The notes: a model not told the origin generated them from the letters alone. A DNA stretch of 64,000 nt from Strigamia acuminata (GCA_949358305.1 OX442321.1:8457605-8521604), one strand, 5' to 3'. Positions 25,049 to 37,144 are shown, counted from the stretch's first letter. Made by a program: numbers and translations.

Positions 25049-28000
25049 TAACAAGGAGAATAAAAAGAGAAAATCGAAGAAGAAGCGAAAGAAGCAGAAG
25101 AAACGTCGGAAGGGAAACAACCCTTGGGATTATTCTTCAGATACCTCGTCGTCTTCATCGGAACAAGATGAGAATAACGAAGGAGAAGACGACGAAGACG
25201 AAGAGTTGGTGTTCAATGATAAAAGTGATCATGAGTTTTCACCCGAGTCCGACTCCGAAGTCGATGTCAAAGAGCCAATGAAAATACGGAGAGCTCGAAC
25301 AGCCAGAAAGGGTACAAGGCGTTTATGTATAAACATCATGATGTTTAATTTGTATTTATACATTTTTTTTTTTTTTTTAAATTTTATTAAGTTAAATCTG
25401 AAAGTGACGAAGAAGTTAGTGATGAACAAGCCGAGGATGATAAACCATGCTCGAAGTGCAGCAATTATGATCATCCAGAATGGGTAAAATGGAATAATAA
25501 TAATAATAATTTTTTATTTTGTTAATTTTTTATTATAAAATTAGATACTTTTGTGCGATAAATGTAACGCGGGATTTCACACTGCTTGTTTGCGGCCTCC
25601 ACTTTTAATTATTCCCGATGGGGACTGGTTTTGTCCTCCGTGTGAACATGTAATCTATTGATTTTGTGCATGAAAATGAAGTGTTTTAATTTTCTTGTCG
25701 TTTGGTTTAGAAAATGTTATTAGTCTGTTTACAAGAACATTTGAAAGTTCTGGAACAAGCTTATAAAAAACGAGATCGTGAAGAAATGAGGCAAGATAGT
25801 GATACTCTCTTTTATTTCTTTTTTTTTCAAATATTTAATTTAATTTAATTTAATTCTAGGAAGAAGAGATTGGCTTACGTTGGCATCAATTTGGATAACG
25901 TGTTGAAACCAGTAAGGCTCATTTTTTTAGTTGGTCACTCATTTTTTATGATTGATGTGTTTTTAACAGGAGAAAAAAGAAGATCAGACTGACGAAGAGG
26001 AAGAAGAAAATCAACCCAAAAGGTCGTGTAGAATGAGAAGAGATATTAGTTATCAATTTAAGGAATACGACGCGATGATCCACTCCGCCATTCACGAGGA
26101 AATCGTCGCTGAAAGAGGAGCTGGTGAGTAAAAAGTATAAATATTGAAGTTTGTTTTAAAATATCATCAAACTTGGTTGCAGGAATGGGAAAAGGCAAAG
26201 ATATGGCCAATATCATCGAAGCCGAGGCGGAAGCGGAAGCGGAAGCTGAAGCTGAAGCTGAAGCGGAGGAAAAGGAAGCAGAACTAGAGAAAGCAGAAAA
26301 TGAAGAAATAGAAAATCCGCTAGCAAAACCGACCGACGATACAGTGACGGAAGGTGAGGAGAAAGTGGAAACACTCACTGTTCCCGCAATCAAAATAAAT
26401 ACCGCAGCGGCGGCGGCGGCGGCTGCTGCTGCTGCAGCCGCTAGGAGACGGCGCAAACATAGGCGACTCAACGATTTAGAGTCCACCGACGAGGAGGAGG
26501 AGGAGGAAGATGACAGCGATGAAGATTTCAAACAGTCTACCGACTCGAACACTCCAATAACCGAAGAAGAGGAGGAAGATGACGACGACGACGAAGATTA
26601 TCAAGTCGAAAGCGACGACAGTTGGAAGAATCGCCGCTCTCGGTCTAAACCGACGAGTCGTAGGACGTCACGTGCACGGCGGAGGAATAATGACTACGAT
26701 TCGGATTTCGGTAACGAGATGAATTAATGAAATTGATTTTTAATGTGCTGAATTTGCGTTGAACATTTTAGTAGTGGACGAATACGACAGCGAAGAAAGC
26801 GACAGTGTTCGTGTGAAACGCCGAGCTGCCAGCAAACGCGTGAGCTATCGAGAATTGTCCGATAGCGACGAGAAGGAAAATGCACGGAAAAAGAGGTTTT
26901 GATGTTTGTTTTTTTTATCGTATCTTTATCTAATTTTAATTCCCGTCGTTTCAGTCAAAAGAAGATGAGAATCGAGTCCGAGTCGGAGTCTGAGGATTCG
27001 GATTGGCGCGAACTCCATCGGCGCGAGAAAGCGAACTCGGGCGAAAAATCGAAAGCCGTGAAACGTCGATGGGCCAGCGAGAGCGACAGCGAAAGTGACA
27101 TCGACGACAGCGATTCTATAAGCAAAATGCGCGGAAAGAAAAAGAAATTCAAGGATTTATCCGACAGCAGCGAGGACGAGGGGCCGAAGAAAAAGCGGTC
27201 GAGGATCAAGGAGGTCGAAAAAAGCAGCGAGGAGGAAGAAAGCGAGGAGGAGAACGAAGATGGGGAAGACGAAGACGACGACGAGGAGGAGGACGAAGAA
27301 GGAGAGAAGGAAGGCGATGCGGACGACGAAAAAGCGGAACAGGACAAAAACGGCGAGCAGAAAGAAGAGGAGGAAAGCGAGGAAAATTCAAAAAAAGTAA
27401 CCAGCGATGGAACCCCACTTTCCATCAGCCTGGACGCTGCTTTAACGCCTCTAACCGACATGGCACTAAATCAAAGAAGCGTCATAATGACGTTGAAACT
27501 GGCGAAAAAGGAGGGCGAAGTGGTTAAAAGCTTGCGGGATGCGGAAACGGAAGAAGCCGATGCGGATCTGGGTACATCAGACATTCCTGGCAAAGACTTG
27601 GCGAAAGGTGGCAAGATTCCGCCGCCCAGGTTAGAAATGGGTCTACGGCCACTCGTTCCACCCGCGCATTTACCAATGGACTACAGGTGTCCACCTCCCA
27701 ACCCCTTACGCCCATCCCTAATGGAACCTCCGCACCAACGGTCAAGTCCGTCGAAACTTATGCTACTCGACGCGTGTCCGACACGATCGAGTCCCCACAC
27801 ACGATTCACATTGCTCGATCTGCCGTACGGACATCGGTCGACGCCGCCGTCTATTCCACACCGATCAACACCGCCCATTCATCATTACGATCCCAAATTG
27901 GACCGACCGCAAGCCGTTCCTTCTCCCAGCAGAGGAGGCGATCACGCTTCGCCGCACCATCCACCCCCGACACATTCTTCGTTGCCACCCCCACCTCCAT

Positions 28001-28470
28001 ACATGGGCGATTATCCACCGTTTATGGGTCCACCTTACTATCCCCCCACATACGGTGCGCAGGGATCGTCGCACGAGCGTTACTCGCCGCAAGGATATCA
28101 CCCGAATCCGCCTCCGCCACCGCCGCCGCTGCACGGTCAACATCCGCCGTTTCCACCTCCATATCATCAACAATCTCCCCACTACAGCTACGGACCCGAA
28201 GGGTACCCCGAAGACGACCAGTACGAAGGCCATTCGCAACCTCCGTACCCCCCGCCGTACGGCTCGTACAGTTCGCCGGCCGAAGGAAGCGATTCGCAGC
28301 CCCCCTCGCAGCAACAACCGCCGCCGCAACAACACAATGGAAGCAGTTACGCCGTCAATAATTTGTTGCAGAGACCACGACCTGCTGAAGGAAACGGAGA
28401 GGAAGACGAATTCAACGGCGTCAATGATTTAGTGTCGTATATCACGGGTTCGCACGAAAACCAATTATGA
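17991..28470 (+). CDS. RSF1: RSF1-like remodelling and spacing factor (PHD finger)
   Basis: RSF1 is the histone-binding partner of the ISWI ATPase in nucleosome assembly and spacing. N-terminal conserved blocks are [17 protein letters not shown] (exon 17991-18147), [14 protein letters not shown]...[10 protein letters not shown] (from 18485), and [21 protein letters not shown] (from 18830). One exon from about 19765 to 24196 codes roughly 1,475 highly charged residues with tandem repeats. Next come a Gln/Glu/Arg coiled coil (24260-24474), an AT-hook (KKRGRPKKK, about 24700-24728) and an acidic tract. The PHD finger ([48 protein letters not shown]) lies at about 25447-25650. The C-terminal blocks include a poly-Ala/[12 protein letters not shown] segment and the terminal motif [10 protein letters not shown] before TGA 28468-28470. 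ATG 18006 is an alternative start. The protein is far longer than human RSF1, mainly through the giant exon. Confidence 0.92.
22140..22560 (+). repeat. 24-base coding minisatellite (KAEKHDSG) in RSF1
   Basis: About fourteen near-identical copies of a 24-base unit code the octapeptide KAEKHDSG. The copies are almost identical at synonymous positions (TCC/TCT alternation, one RVS variant) and grade downstream into 30-base variants with an extra EE or GE. The period is a multiple of three, so the frame is kept. Confidence 0.97.
22680..23310 (+). repeat. 30-base coding minisatellite ([10 protein letters not shown]) in RSF1
   Basis: About nineteen tandem copies of a 30-base unit code the decapeptide [10 protein letters not shown] followed by A, G, E or P. 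Most variation is at the codon after Ser and at the TCC/TCT Ser codon. It follows the 24-base array and shares its KxEK...DSG core, so both probably came from one ancestral unit. Confidence 0.97.
23464..23877 (+). repeat. 207-base tandem duplication in RSF1
   Basis: The segment starting EPDSGKLEK at 23464 recurs at 23671 with the same order of blocks ([25 protein letters not shown], DELxTDAS, KADKDNN). The offset is 207 bases, 69 codons, so the frame is maintained. The copies have diverged at scattered positions and by a small deletion. Confidence 0.9.
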
Positions 28471-30104
28471 ACCAATAAGGGGCATCTTGAAAAGATGGTT
28501 TGGTTTGGTTTTGTCGCAGTGTACCAGAACTGAGTTGCTGAAGGATTTGTGACCTAGTCAGCAGCGAGTCTGTCGGTGGATGTGATTGTGACGAACGATT
28601 TTCGGGTGGAGAAAGTTGAGAAACTTTACAAATACCATACCGCGTGTGTGACTGACTGCTTTTCTCTTCAATTTTATTTTTTATTTTTTATTTTTTTAAG
28701 GAGAAATCGAGCGGAATAACTTTATGTTACGCTGTGTTTGTAGGTTTTATTTATTACTATTATTGTTAGTATTATTATTATCAGACATCATCACGTATAA
28801 TTTGTCCAAGTTTTTGTTTTCCGTTGGTTAAAAATTGTAGTGTTCATCGAAATCATGAAGGAAGAAAACATTGAAGAGATCATTTGTTTTTATTTTATAG
28901 CTGTTTTAAGTGGTTATATAATATCTATAAATTTAGTATGTCCCATTTGTAGAGGAAAAGGTAAATTTTGTTGTTTTTTTTTGTTTTGAATTTTTATAAG
29001 TTCTGCTTGTAAAATGATCACAGTACAATATTTACAATGAATTTTCTCACAGTTTTTGAAGTGGAACATTTTTTTTTATTTGAAACGATTATTGGCAGCT
29101 TTTTGATTGTGTTTTGGAGTAATTTATGTTTGGCAAGATGGACGCTGGCATTTTCATTGCTTTTCATGTTGTGCGTTTCAAATTCATAGTTCATTGACAA
29201 TTTATGAATATATTTTTTTTTCTAACATGGTGTCTGCTAACGTGTTTTTAAACATAAAAAAAAATGGATGAAATATAATTGTGAGAAACATAATGTGTAG
29301 TCGTTTATTCATTATGCAAGATTATTTTACTGCTAAATGTCTGTTTTTATAGAAGAGAGGATTTTTACATTATCAAAAAATGAGTTCAACTTTTTCTATC
29401 CATAGCACAATATTTTCCAATGATATTCTGAGAGAAATATGAATTGATTTTTGACAAGATATTACTATTATTGTGTATAAATAAATAAAGGGATTTAAAA
29501 AAAAATCCAATGACAAATATTGTATAATGAATTACTAATGTTAGAATTATATAAATTTCACATCTGCAATTAGGATTTTTCATGGATTTTATCTATTATG
29601 TAAGGAAAACAAAATATAGTGTGAATTTCTTGTTCGCTGTATTTTGAATAATTTTCATGATTATTATTTTTTTTTTTTTGATTTTTTTTTGGTTTTATGT
29701 TTTGTTTTATACTTTCCCTAAACATTGTTATATAAACCCGTCATCATTCTTGTATGAAAAAATATTTGTAATATTAGCAACAAAAAAAATGAAAAAAGCC
29801 ATTAATTTGGTAGTTGGGTATTATTAAATAAAGATGACTATACAAATATCTTAATGTGGTTTGGTGCTGCCTCCAAAGATACATCTTGATGTCGTAAAAG
29901 GATCGAAATCTGGCAAGATAGACAAAAGTTACGTCTTCTCGAGGTTACTGCTGCTGCCGTTAGTATACCGTACATTTCTTAAGACAAATTGAGGATTTCT
30001 GGCATTGCAGCTTCGTTGTCCAGATATAAGCCAATAAGTGAGTTTTTGAATATGTTTTAACTTATCTCTGGGGAACGGTGAAAGCTATACAACTTCTGCT
30101 TGCA

Positions 30105-30480
30105 GACATGGATTCCTCAGCTTATTTTCGATCGGTTTGGCTACTTTTCTGACACTTTTCTGGGCAACTGTTTGTGCCATGTGATGTTACTTTGGTATTT
30201 CATGGTAAACATGCGTAGAAAGTTGCAGGGACTCGTTTCTGGCCGGAAAAACAAGCCTCTTCAATCGGAAATGAGCTCAGGAATCTAATTCCGAAATTCG
30301 TTTATTCATAGCGTGCACCGTTGTCAAGTTATGGGAGAAACACCTCTTTTTTTCACAGACTAAATTTGTCTAATAAATCAGTTTTTTAGCCATATCTTGC
30401 CGACGATGCATGCTATGCTACTTTTGATGACAAATGGATTCCTCAGCTCATTTCTGATCGCTTTGACTACTTTTCCCAGC
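30105..30480. repeat. Three copies of an ATTCCTCAGCTCATTT motif, one inverted
   Basis: A block of about 45 bases beginning GGATTCCTCAGCTTATTT at 30108 recurs at 30431 (GGATTCCTCAGCTCATTT) in the same direction. A shorter copy of its first part lies inverted at about 30262-30286. The spacing suggests a decayed mobile element with internal or terminal repeats, but no coding region is visible. Confidence 0.6.
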
Positions 30481-30790
30481 CAGAAACAAACACTTGTTGA
30501 AACTGAACCGTAAATCCAAAAAACATATCTGAATTTCTTGCTCCCGTGCAAAACCTGTTGAAACTGAATGTTGAATAAATATAACAATACCGCTGCATTC
30601 CTTCCATGGGCGATAAATCGGGTCCTTTCCAAAGCATACGGTAATCACCATTCGGAAGAATTTTAACTCCTTATTCATACCAACTTGGAAACATAGATGG
30701 CGCCACAGTTTTATACTCACAAACTCACTCTGGTCGCTCGCGTCATCTAGAGACGAACAAATGAAATAATACCGTATGACTAGTTGAGGA
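30480..30790 (-). repeat. Dispersed repeat, copy 1 (upstream of COG3)
   Basis: Read on the minus strand, 30785 down to 30640 matches 35188-35330 on the plus strand. Both contain ACGGTATT, then GTCGTCTCTAGATG or its near-identical form, then CGCCATCTATGTTT or TGCCATCTATGTTT, and AATAAGGA. The homology continues into one or two units resembling the downstream 62-base repeat (GTTTCAACAGGTTTTGCACG). Two copies in opposite orientation flank COG3, as expected of a non-coding mobile element family. Confidence 0.75.
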
Positions 30791-30873
30791 ACTGACGTGT
30801 TTTTGCGGAAGCAATCTACCATACAGTCCAGACCGTTGTAACCGAGGGTCTCGTGATATATGATGGCGAAGAG

Positions 30874-33800
30874 ATGATGAACACTGTTAAGGATAAACTG
30901 TTAGATTGGGAGAACCTCGAGCAGCCGAAAGCTCCGTTATCATCGAAGCAGAGAGAAAGTATTTTAGACTTAACCAGTTATGCTAATACGAGGCTTTTTC
31001 CGGTCGATGTAAGTGCACATTTGGATCTTTCCCGTTGTTTTTATGGTTTATGGTTGTGCCACATCGACATAACTGCATTTGTTTACATTCCAGTTGCCTC
31101 AGAGAGACAGCCCAAACTTAGTTTCATCGTCTAACGTCAGTGCCGACGTTCTTGAAACGTTGCCGCATTATTTTTCGTCTTTGCAGTCGGGTAAACTTGT
31201 GATTGAAAATGGCCAACAAGTAGGATTCGATACACGGATTCAAAAAAATTGGAATTTTTATTGAAATTTTGAATATATTTTTTTTTACAGTTTTACACGT
31301 GGTTTGCGAAAGTTGAGGAAGATATAGTTGAGAAAGAAGACAGTGAATATAGGTAATTAAGTTACATATATTTAAACTTGATGGATTTTCATTTGCATTT
31401 GGGTGGATTTTAGGACTTTTGTTAAGAAATTTGAGGAGAATTGTGAACAATGCAACAATTTGTTAAGTGATGTCATATCGTCGCTGAATTGTCTCACCAC
31501 ACTTCACAAACAGTATTTATTTGTTTCAAATAAAACGAATTCACTTCACGAGGCGTGTGAGCAGCAACTTCAAGACCAGGTATAAATAAAACTAATTATA
31601 AATTTTATGAGTTTAAATCAATTTATTCTTAGATTAAATTGATGTCAATTGCTGAAAATATAAGCAACAAATTGGCATACTTTGATGAATTAGATAAAAT
31701 ATCGCAGGTGCGTTTAATTAAATGAATATAAATGCAATAATAATCATTAATTTTTTTTCAATTCTAGAGGTTAAGCTCTCCTACAATGTCTGTTTTGAAC
31801 GAATCATTTGTTCCCATCATAACGAGACTGGACGAATGCATCGATCACATGATCCAAAATGTATATAAAAATAAAAATTTATAAATTTCTTTCTTTTAAT
31901 ATTTATTTGTTTTTCAGCCGCAATTTAAAGATGGTTCCGTTTATCTCGCACGCTTTAAACACAATTTAACAAAAGCATTGGGATTGATAAGAAGTCACGT
32001 TATCAACTCTCTTCAAAGTGCCACCCAAAAACTTTTGCCGAAAAAGGTAAATTTAACTCTTAAAATTTTATACTGTTGGAATAAAATTTAATAAAATTTA
32101 TTTTAGGAAGCAATTGGGCCTACAGAAAACAGCTTCACTTTATTTTATGGGAAATTTAGAACAAATGCTCATAAAATTAAATCCCTTATGGAACAAATTG
32201 AGGATCGAGTAGAAAAAAGTTCAGAGTAAGAAACTGAATTAATTCTACTTTTTTTTTTTACTTTAATTCATTATTTAACTAATTCTTCTTTCAAGGTGCA
32301 AGCAATTGATCGCCGATTGCCATCAATGCTATTTCCAGCAAAGAGAATTGCTCTTACAACCAAGTGTGGTCGCAACAATAAACGATCTGGCTACTAATCA
32401 CCAACGAGATCACTGTGCTCTTGTAATAGTTGACATAAATCAATTAAATTTATTTATTTAATTATTTATATTTTATTGATTTTTGTTTTTCAGGTTCGTA
32501 GTGGTTGTGCATTTCTGCTTCATGTTTGTGAAGACGAGTATCAATTATATTTTCAATTTTTTACTAAGCATTCCTCACAATTAGAGTAATTTTATTTATT
32601 TAATTTAACATTTAATCATTATTTATATTAATGATTATTTTTAGCGAATTTCTGGAAGGTTTGTGTTGTATTTTATACGATGTTTTACGTCCCCTTATTA
32701 TACACGTTCACCATTTGGAAACCTTATCTGAACTATGCAGTATACTAAAAGTAAGTTTTAACTGGACTTAAGATTGATTTTTTTTTTAATTTTTAAATTT
32801 AATTTTTAGATTGAAATGATAGACGAACATATTAGGAATAATCGTAAGGAATAAAAATAGCAAAATTTAAAATTTAATGCCAAAAAAATTTGTTTTCAGC
32901 CGAACATTTGAAGGCTTTTGAAGCAGTTATTACCCAAATGTTGCAAGATGTTCAGGAAAGACTTGTTTACCGGACCCACATTTATATACAGTCAGATATA
33001 CTAAATTACAATCCTTCACCGGGCGATTTGGTTTATCCAGAAAAACTGGAAATGATGGAGGTTTTGTTAAATTTCATTTAGAAAAAAAGCTATTTATTTT
33101 AAATTGTTACGTTTTATTTAGAGCATCGCCGAAAGTCTAATGCAGCAATCAAATTTGAGTCGATCGGAATCACGTTCGTCGTTAGCGTCACTCGGGTCTT
33201 TAACTAGCCAAGAAGTCGCCGTTATAAACTCTACGGGGGATCATGGGAGTGAGGTGTCACTCGCTAGAAGCAGAACTGGACCAAGTATGTTTTAAATTTT
33301 AATTTTAAAATGTGAACTTTAAATTTTTCAATTATTGTCAGTTTCACCGGCCGATCTACACGGCATGTGGTATCCGACCGTCAGGAGGACTTTGGTTTGT
33401 TTGTCAAAATTATATCGCTGCATTGATGTGAGGAAACAATGCTTTAAATTGGTAGAGAATAATTAATTTTTAATCTATTCTCTTTTTTTTTAAAATTTAG
33501 AAAGCGATTTTTCAAGGATTATCTCAAGATGCTCTGTCTATGTGCATCCAGTCATTAGTTGTTGCTGGTTCAACGATAGCAAAAAATAAAGTTCGAGTTG
33601 TTAAAATCGTTTACCGTAATTAATTTATTTTTTACAAATAAAATCTTTTTTGCAGACATTATTAGACGGGCATTTGTTTCAAATTAAACATTTGCTTATC
33701 TTACGAGAACAAATAGCACCGTTTCAAGTGGATTTTGCTATTCGAGAAATGTCACTCGATTTCAGCAAAGTTAAAAGTTAATTCGATATACCGGTAGTTT

Positions 33801-34780
33801 CATATTTTACATGTTCTAATGTATGAATTACTTTTTTAGCCGCAGCAGTAAATTTTTTACATAGGAAATCGAAACTTTTTGCTCTAAACACCAATAATTC
33901 CCTTCTCGAATTTATTTTACAAGTATTTTGATTGATTTAGTTATTTAAAAATTAATTAATGACTAATGTTTACAATTTTTAGGGAACACCGCAGGTTACT
34001 GAACATTACATAGATTCGAAAAAAGATGTGGATAATCACTTGAAATTTGTTTGTGAACAATTCATTCAACACACGACCGAGTTGTTAATTGGATCGCTGA
34101 AATCTTTCACAGAAAAGGTAGCAATAATTCATTTTCAATTTGGTGTATACAATGGTAATGTTACCTTTTAGGCAGCAGTTATTATTAAACTGAAGGAGGG
34201 CGAAGGAGGTAGACAAGTGACGTTGAAAAACCAGCCGTTTGCAAGTGTGGACAAGGTTGCCGAACTAATCGCGGAATCAAATCGGCAGCTCAAAATGAAG
34301 TTACCGACAATAAATCGAAATTTAAGGCTGTATTTAGCAAATCGAGAAACTGAAGCGATTTTATTTCGACCCATTCGAGTTCGTTTTAAAACAACTTTAC
34401 AACTGGTGATAGATTTTTTATTTTTATTTTTTTGTGCTATTTTATAGACCAATATTCAAAATGTATATTCGCACTTACTGCAAATAGTTAGGACAAATTA
34501 TAGCGACGAAGATCAACTGATTATTGCGTGTCCGTCTAACGAGCAGGTAGTATTTTGTCATTTGCAGCTCATGGGAATTTTTGTGATCGGATTGGTTTTA
34601 TTTTTATTATTAGGTGAGCATAATGTTGACTGCAGCATTGGCGAAATGAAGCAAATAAAGTCAATATTAATATATCGTTATATATGTTTATACGTTCAGA
34701 AAAAGGATGTTTTTTTTACTGTACAGGATGTAATTTTGAATGTTTGCGAAAACATTAATAATAGAAATTGTGTAAAATAA
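30874..34780 (+). CDS. COG3: Conserved oligomeric Golgi complex subunit 3 (Sec34 family)
   Basis: COG3 is a lobe A subunit of the COG vesicle tether for retrograde transport within the Golgi. About eighteen exons were followed. Landmarks include [145 protein letters not shown] and [21 protein letters not shown]. The start at 30874 ([10 protein letters not shown]) is the first in-frame ATG. The conserved C-terminal block [10 protein letters not shown] ends at 34546; the frame then continues without a stop through an extra stretch with a hydrophobic segment ([16 protein letters not shown]) to TAA 34778-34780. Known family members end only a few residues after EQ, so the extension is odd. An intron starting at the GTAGTA at 34547 is an alternative. 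Confidence 0.92.
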
Positions 34781-34870
34781 ACTATTGTTAAACGTTGAAT
34801 AAAATTTGTGACTATTGCGGACTGAACTGAACATTCACATTTGTCGTAATTAGCGATAAAAAGAAATCTC
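34455..34870 (+). repeat. Segmental duplication, copy A (native 3' end of COG3)
   Basis: This stretch, starting at the [12 protein letters not shown] codons and running past the stop, is repeated with few changes at 35735-36145. It includes the last coding block, the hydrophobic extension and 3' sequence with AATAAA at about 34798. Confidence 0.9.
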
Positions 34871-35187
34871 AAATTTTTTCATCGGACTGGATCGATCAGA
34901 CCAATTATCGGTGCATAAGAAGCAGGTGTAGAGAATGTTCTCAAAGGAAGATGGAAATGGTTAAAGGGCTGGGTGTTCATGAATAAAAATGACGAGTTTA
35001 CATTGATTTTATTTTGTTTTTATTTATTTTGAGCAAAACAAATATTTCAATGATAGTTGAGGAATACACTAATAATTTGTACATATATTCGGCAACACCA
35101 AAGCTGATGAAACTAAAAATCGAGACTAACGAGCCAAAATTTAATAATAAAAAAAATTAAATGTGGTTAAAATAATATCAAATCAAT

Positions 35188-35330
35188 GTAATACGGTATT
35201 GTTTTGTTCAGTCGTCTCTAGATGGCGGGAGCTACCAGAGACAGTTTGCACTAGGACGACAGTGGTGCCATCTATGTTTTCAAGTTGCTATTAATAAGGA
35301 ATTTTTTTTTGGATTTATTGTACGGAGCTA
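35188..35330 (+). repeat. Dispersed repeat, copy 2 (downstream of COG3)
   Basis: Plus-strand counterpart of the inverted copy at 30640-30785. It shares ACGGTATT, CGTCTCTAGATGG, GCCATCTATGTTTTCAAG and AATAAGGAATTTT in the same order and spacing, and then leads into the 62-base tandem repeat. Confidence 0.75.
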
Positions 35331-35740
35331 GTTTTGATCGTGTGCGATAAATTTGGATGCGTTTATGTTTTGCTGTATAGTTTCAACAAATTTTGCACTG
35401 TGGGCCATAAATTCGGATGTATTTTGTGAATTTGCAGTAAAGTTTTGTACGGTAAAGGATAAAATCGGATTGTTTTGTGAATTTGTAGTGAAGTTCTAAC
35501 AAGTTTAGCACGGCAGGCGATAAATTCGGATGTATTTTGTGAATTTGTAGTGAAGTTTCAACAAGTTTTGCACGGGTAAGCGATAAATTCGGATGTGTTT
35601 TGTGAATTTGTAGTAAAGTTCCAACAAGTTTAGCACGGCAGGCGATAAATTCGGATGCATTTATTGGTTTTGCTGTCTAGTTTCTACAAGTTTTGCACAG
35701 CAGGCGATAAGTTCGGATACATTTATTGGTTTTACTGTAT
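35331..35740. repeat. About 62-base tandem minisatellite
   Basis: Six to seven imperfect units carry the consensus landmarks GTTTCAACAAGTTTTGCACG, GCGATAAATTCGGATG and TTTTGTGAATTTG in order. The last units replace the third landmark with TTTATTGGTTTTGCTGTATA and run directly into the duplicated COG3 fragment at 35737. One or two related units occur in the inverted repeat copy near 30.5 kb. Confidence 0.85.
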
Positions 35741-36145
35741 ATTCGCACTTACTGCAAATAGTTAGGACAAATTATAGCAACGAAGATCAACTGATTATTG
35801 CGTGTCCGTCTAACGAACAGGTGATATTTTGTCATTTGCAGCTCATGGGAATTTTTGTGATCGGATCGGTTTTATTTTTATTATTAGGTGAGCATAATGT
35901 TGACTGCAGCATTGGCGAAATTAAGCAAATAAAATCAATATTAATATATCGATTGATGTGTTTATACGTTCAAAAAAAATGTTTTTTTACTTTACAGGAT
36001 GTAATTTTGAATGTTGCAAAAACAATAATAGAAATTGTGTAAAATAAACTATTGTTAAACGTTGAATAAAATTTGTGACTATTGCCGACTGAGCTGAAGA
36101 TTCACATTTGTCGTAATTAGCTATAGAAACAAATCCCAAAGTTTT
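35735..36145 (+). pseudogene. Duplicated COG3 3' terminal exon (copy B)
   Basis: This is a near-identical copy of 34455-34870. It begins inside the codons for [12 protein letters not shown], keeps [10 protein letters not shown] and reads on through the same hydrophobic segment (one Leu to Ser change) to TAA near 36040. The upstream COG3 exons are absent, so it cannot code a full protein alone. It could serve as an alternative terminal exon, because the GTAGTA after the native EQ codons and a TTTGCAG acceptor at about 35835-35841 would join in frame. Otherwise it is a fossil. Confidence 0.75.
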
Positions 36146-37144
36146 TCATCGGGCTGGATAAATCATCTGGCCGGCATGATCAACGGGCTGGTTTGATCAA
36201 CATGCTGATGTTGACTTTTGGCTAACAATTCCAGTTGGTTTTTATATCGATGGTTTGAGAAATAAATGTGCTTGTCGTTTGAAAATTATCAGAGGTAGAG
36301 AATTAAAGGCTTGTGGTTTGGAGGTTTTATAGAAGAAAGTGTCCTTTTTTTTTGTAAAAACCATTAAATCCGTGGTAAAAAAAATCTGGGATTTTTCTAT
36401 CTCTAATTGTGGCCGCGCAGAGAAGCCGACAATTGTCACAATTTATTGCCATTGATATGCCGGGCGTCATAAAATGATGCACTTTGTGCTTATGCACTTT
36501 GTGCTTATGCACTAAGGACGGCCAAGATCGAACTTATGTAAATTCAATCACTCTTTGATGTACGGTAATAACAGCTGTTGCAATTGCGACCTTTCTTACT
36601 GAGTTCTTTTATACAGCATGTGGGTTTTTTTTAAATTTATTTAGTAAACCTTAAATTTCCTGCGAAAATTTTGCTTTTTTCACAGGGTTTGTGTTTTCTG
36701 CTGCACTCTCGTACGGTATAACTATTTATTTAATGACCATGGAAATATGTCATTAGATAACTTTTCTTCAAAAAAAAAATAATTATCAAACTAATTTTCC
36801 TCCTTTGAATTACTACGAGTTTTTCCAGACGTAAGTGATTTTGTTATATTACTTAGCGATAATTTGATTTTAATTTAGACTGCGTTTTATTTTATTTTAT
36901 TTTATTTTATTTTTTGTACTTCTGACACTTCCTGGACGGGTTTTTTTTTCTTCTTTTGTGATGCAATTCAAATGGTCATGATTTGAAGGCTACTGACAAC
37001 CTACAATTTTTGCTTCTTCCTTGACCATTTCTAATTTTTAAAAAACTGATCAAGAAATCTTAAGAGTTTTCTGTCGCCGTACAATCCGTCATTGTATGAC
37101 TGAGTGACAACATACTGTACACTTAATTTTGACTGTATTTATTC

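Larger units (their letters stand above)
28471..30873. other. RSF1 3' UTR and repeat-bearing spacer before COG3
   Basis: No coding exon is supported. A/T-rich sequence to about 29.85 kb has several AATAAA signals (29482-29488, about 29828) and looks like a long 3' UTR. From about 30.1 kb the base composition rises and short repeated blocks appear (see the separate repeat entries). The last 90 bases are probably the COG3 leader. Confidence 0.5.
34781..37144. other. COG3 3' UTR and repeat-rich spacer
   Basis: Apart from the duplicated COG3 end, the dispersed repeat and the tandem repeat listed separately, nothing coding is supported. A short direct repeat (GCACTTTGTGCTTAT) lies at 36478-36511, and a (TTTTA)n run at 36886-36913. 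The last few hundred bases should hold the promoter of the downstream carrier gene. Confidence 0.5.

Noticed and set aside
27687-28361. A 224-codon alternative-frame open reading and its antisense partner in the last RSF1 exon
   Set aside because: GC- and Pro-rich coding sequence commonly leaves other frames open; the RSF1 frame leads to the conserved C-terminal motif.
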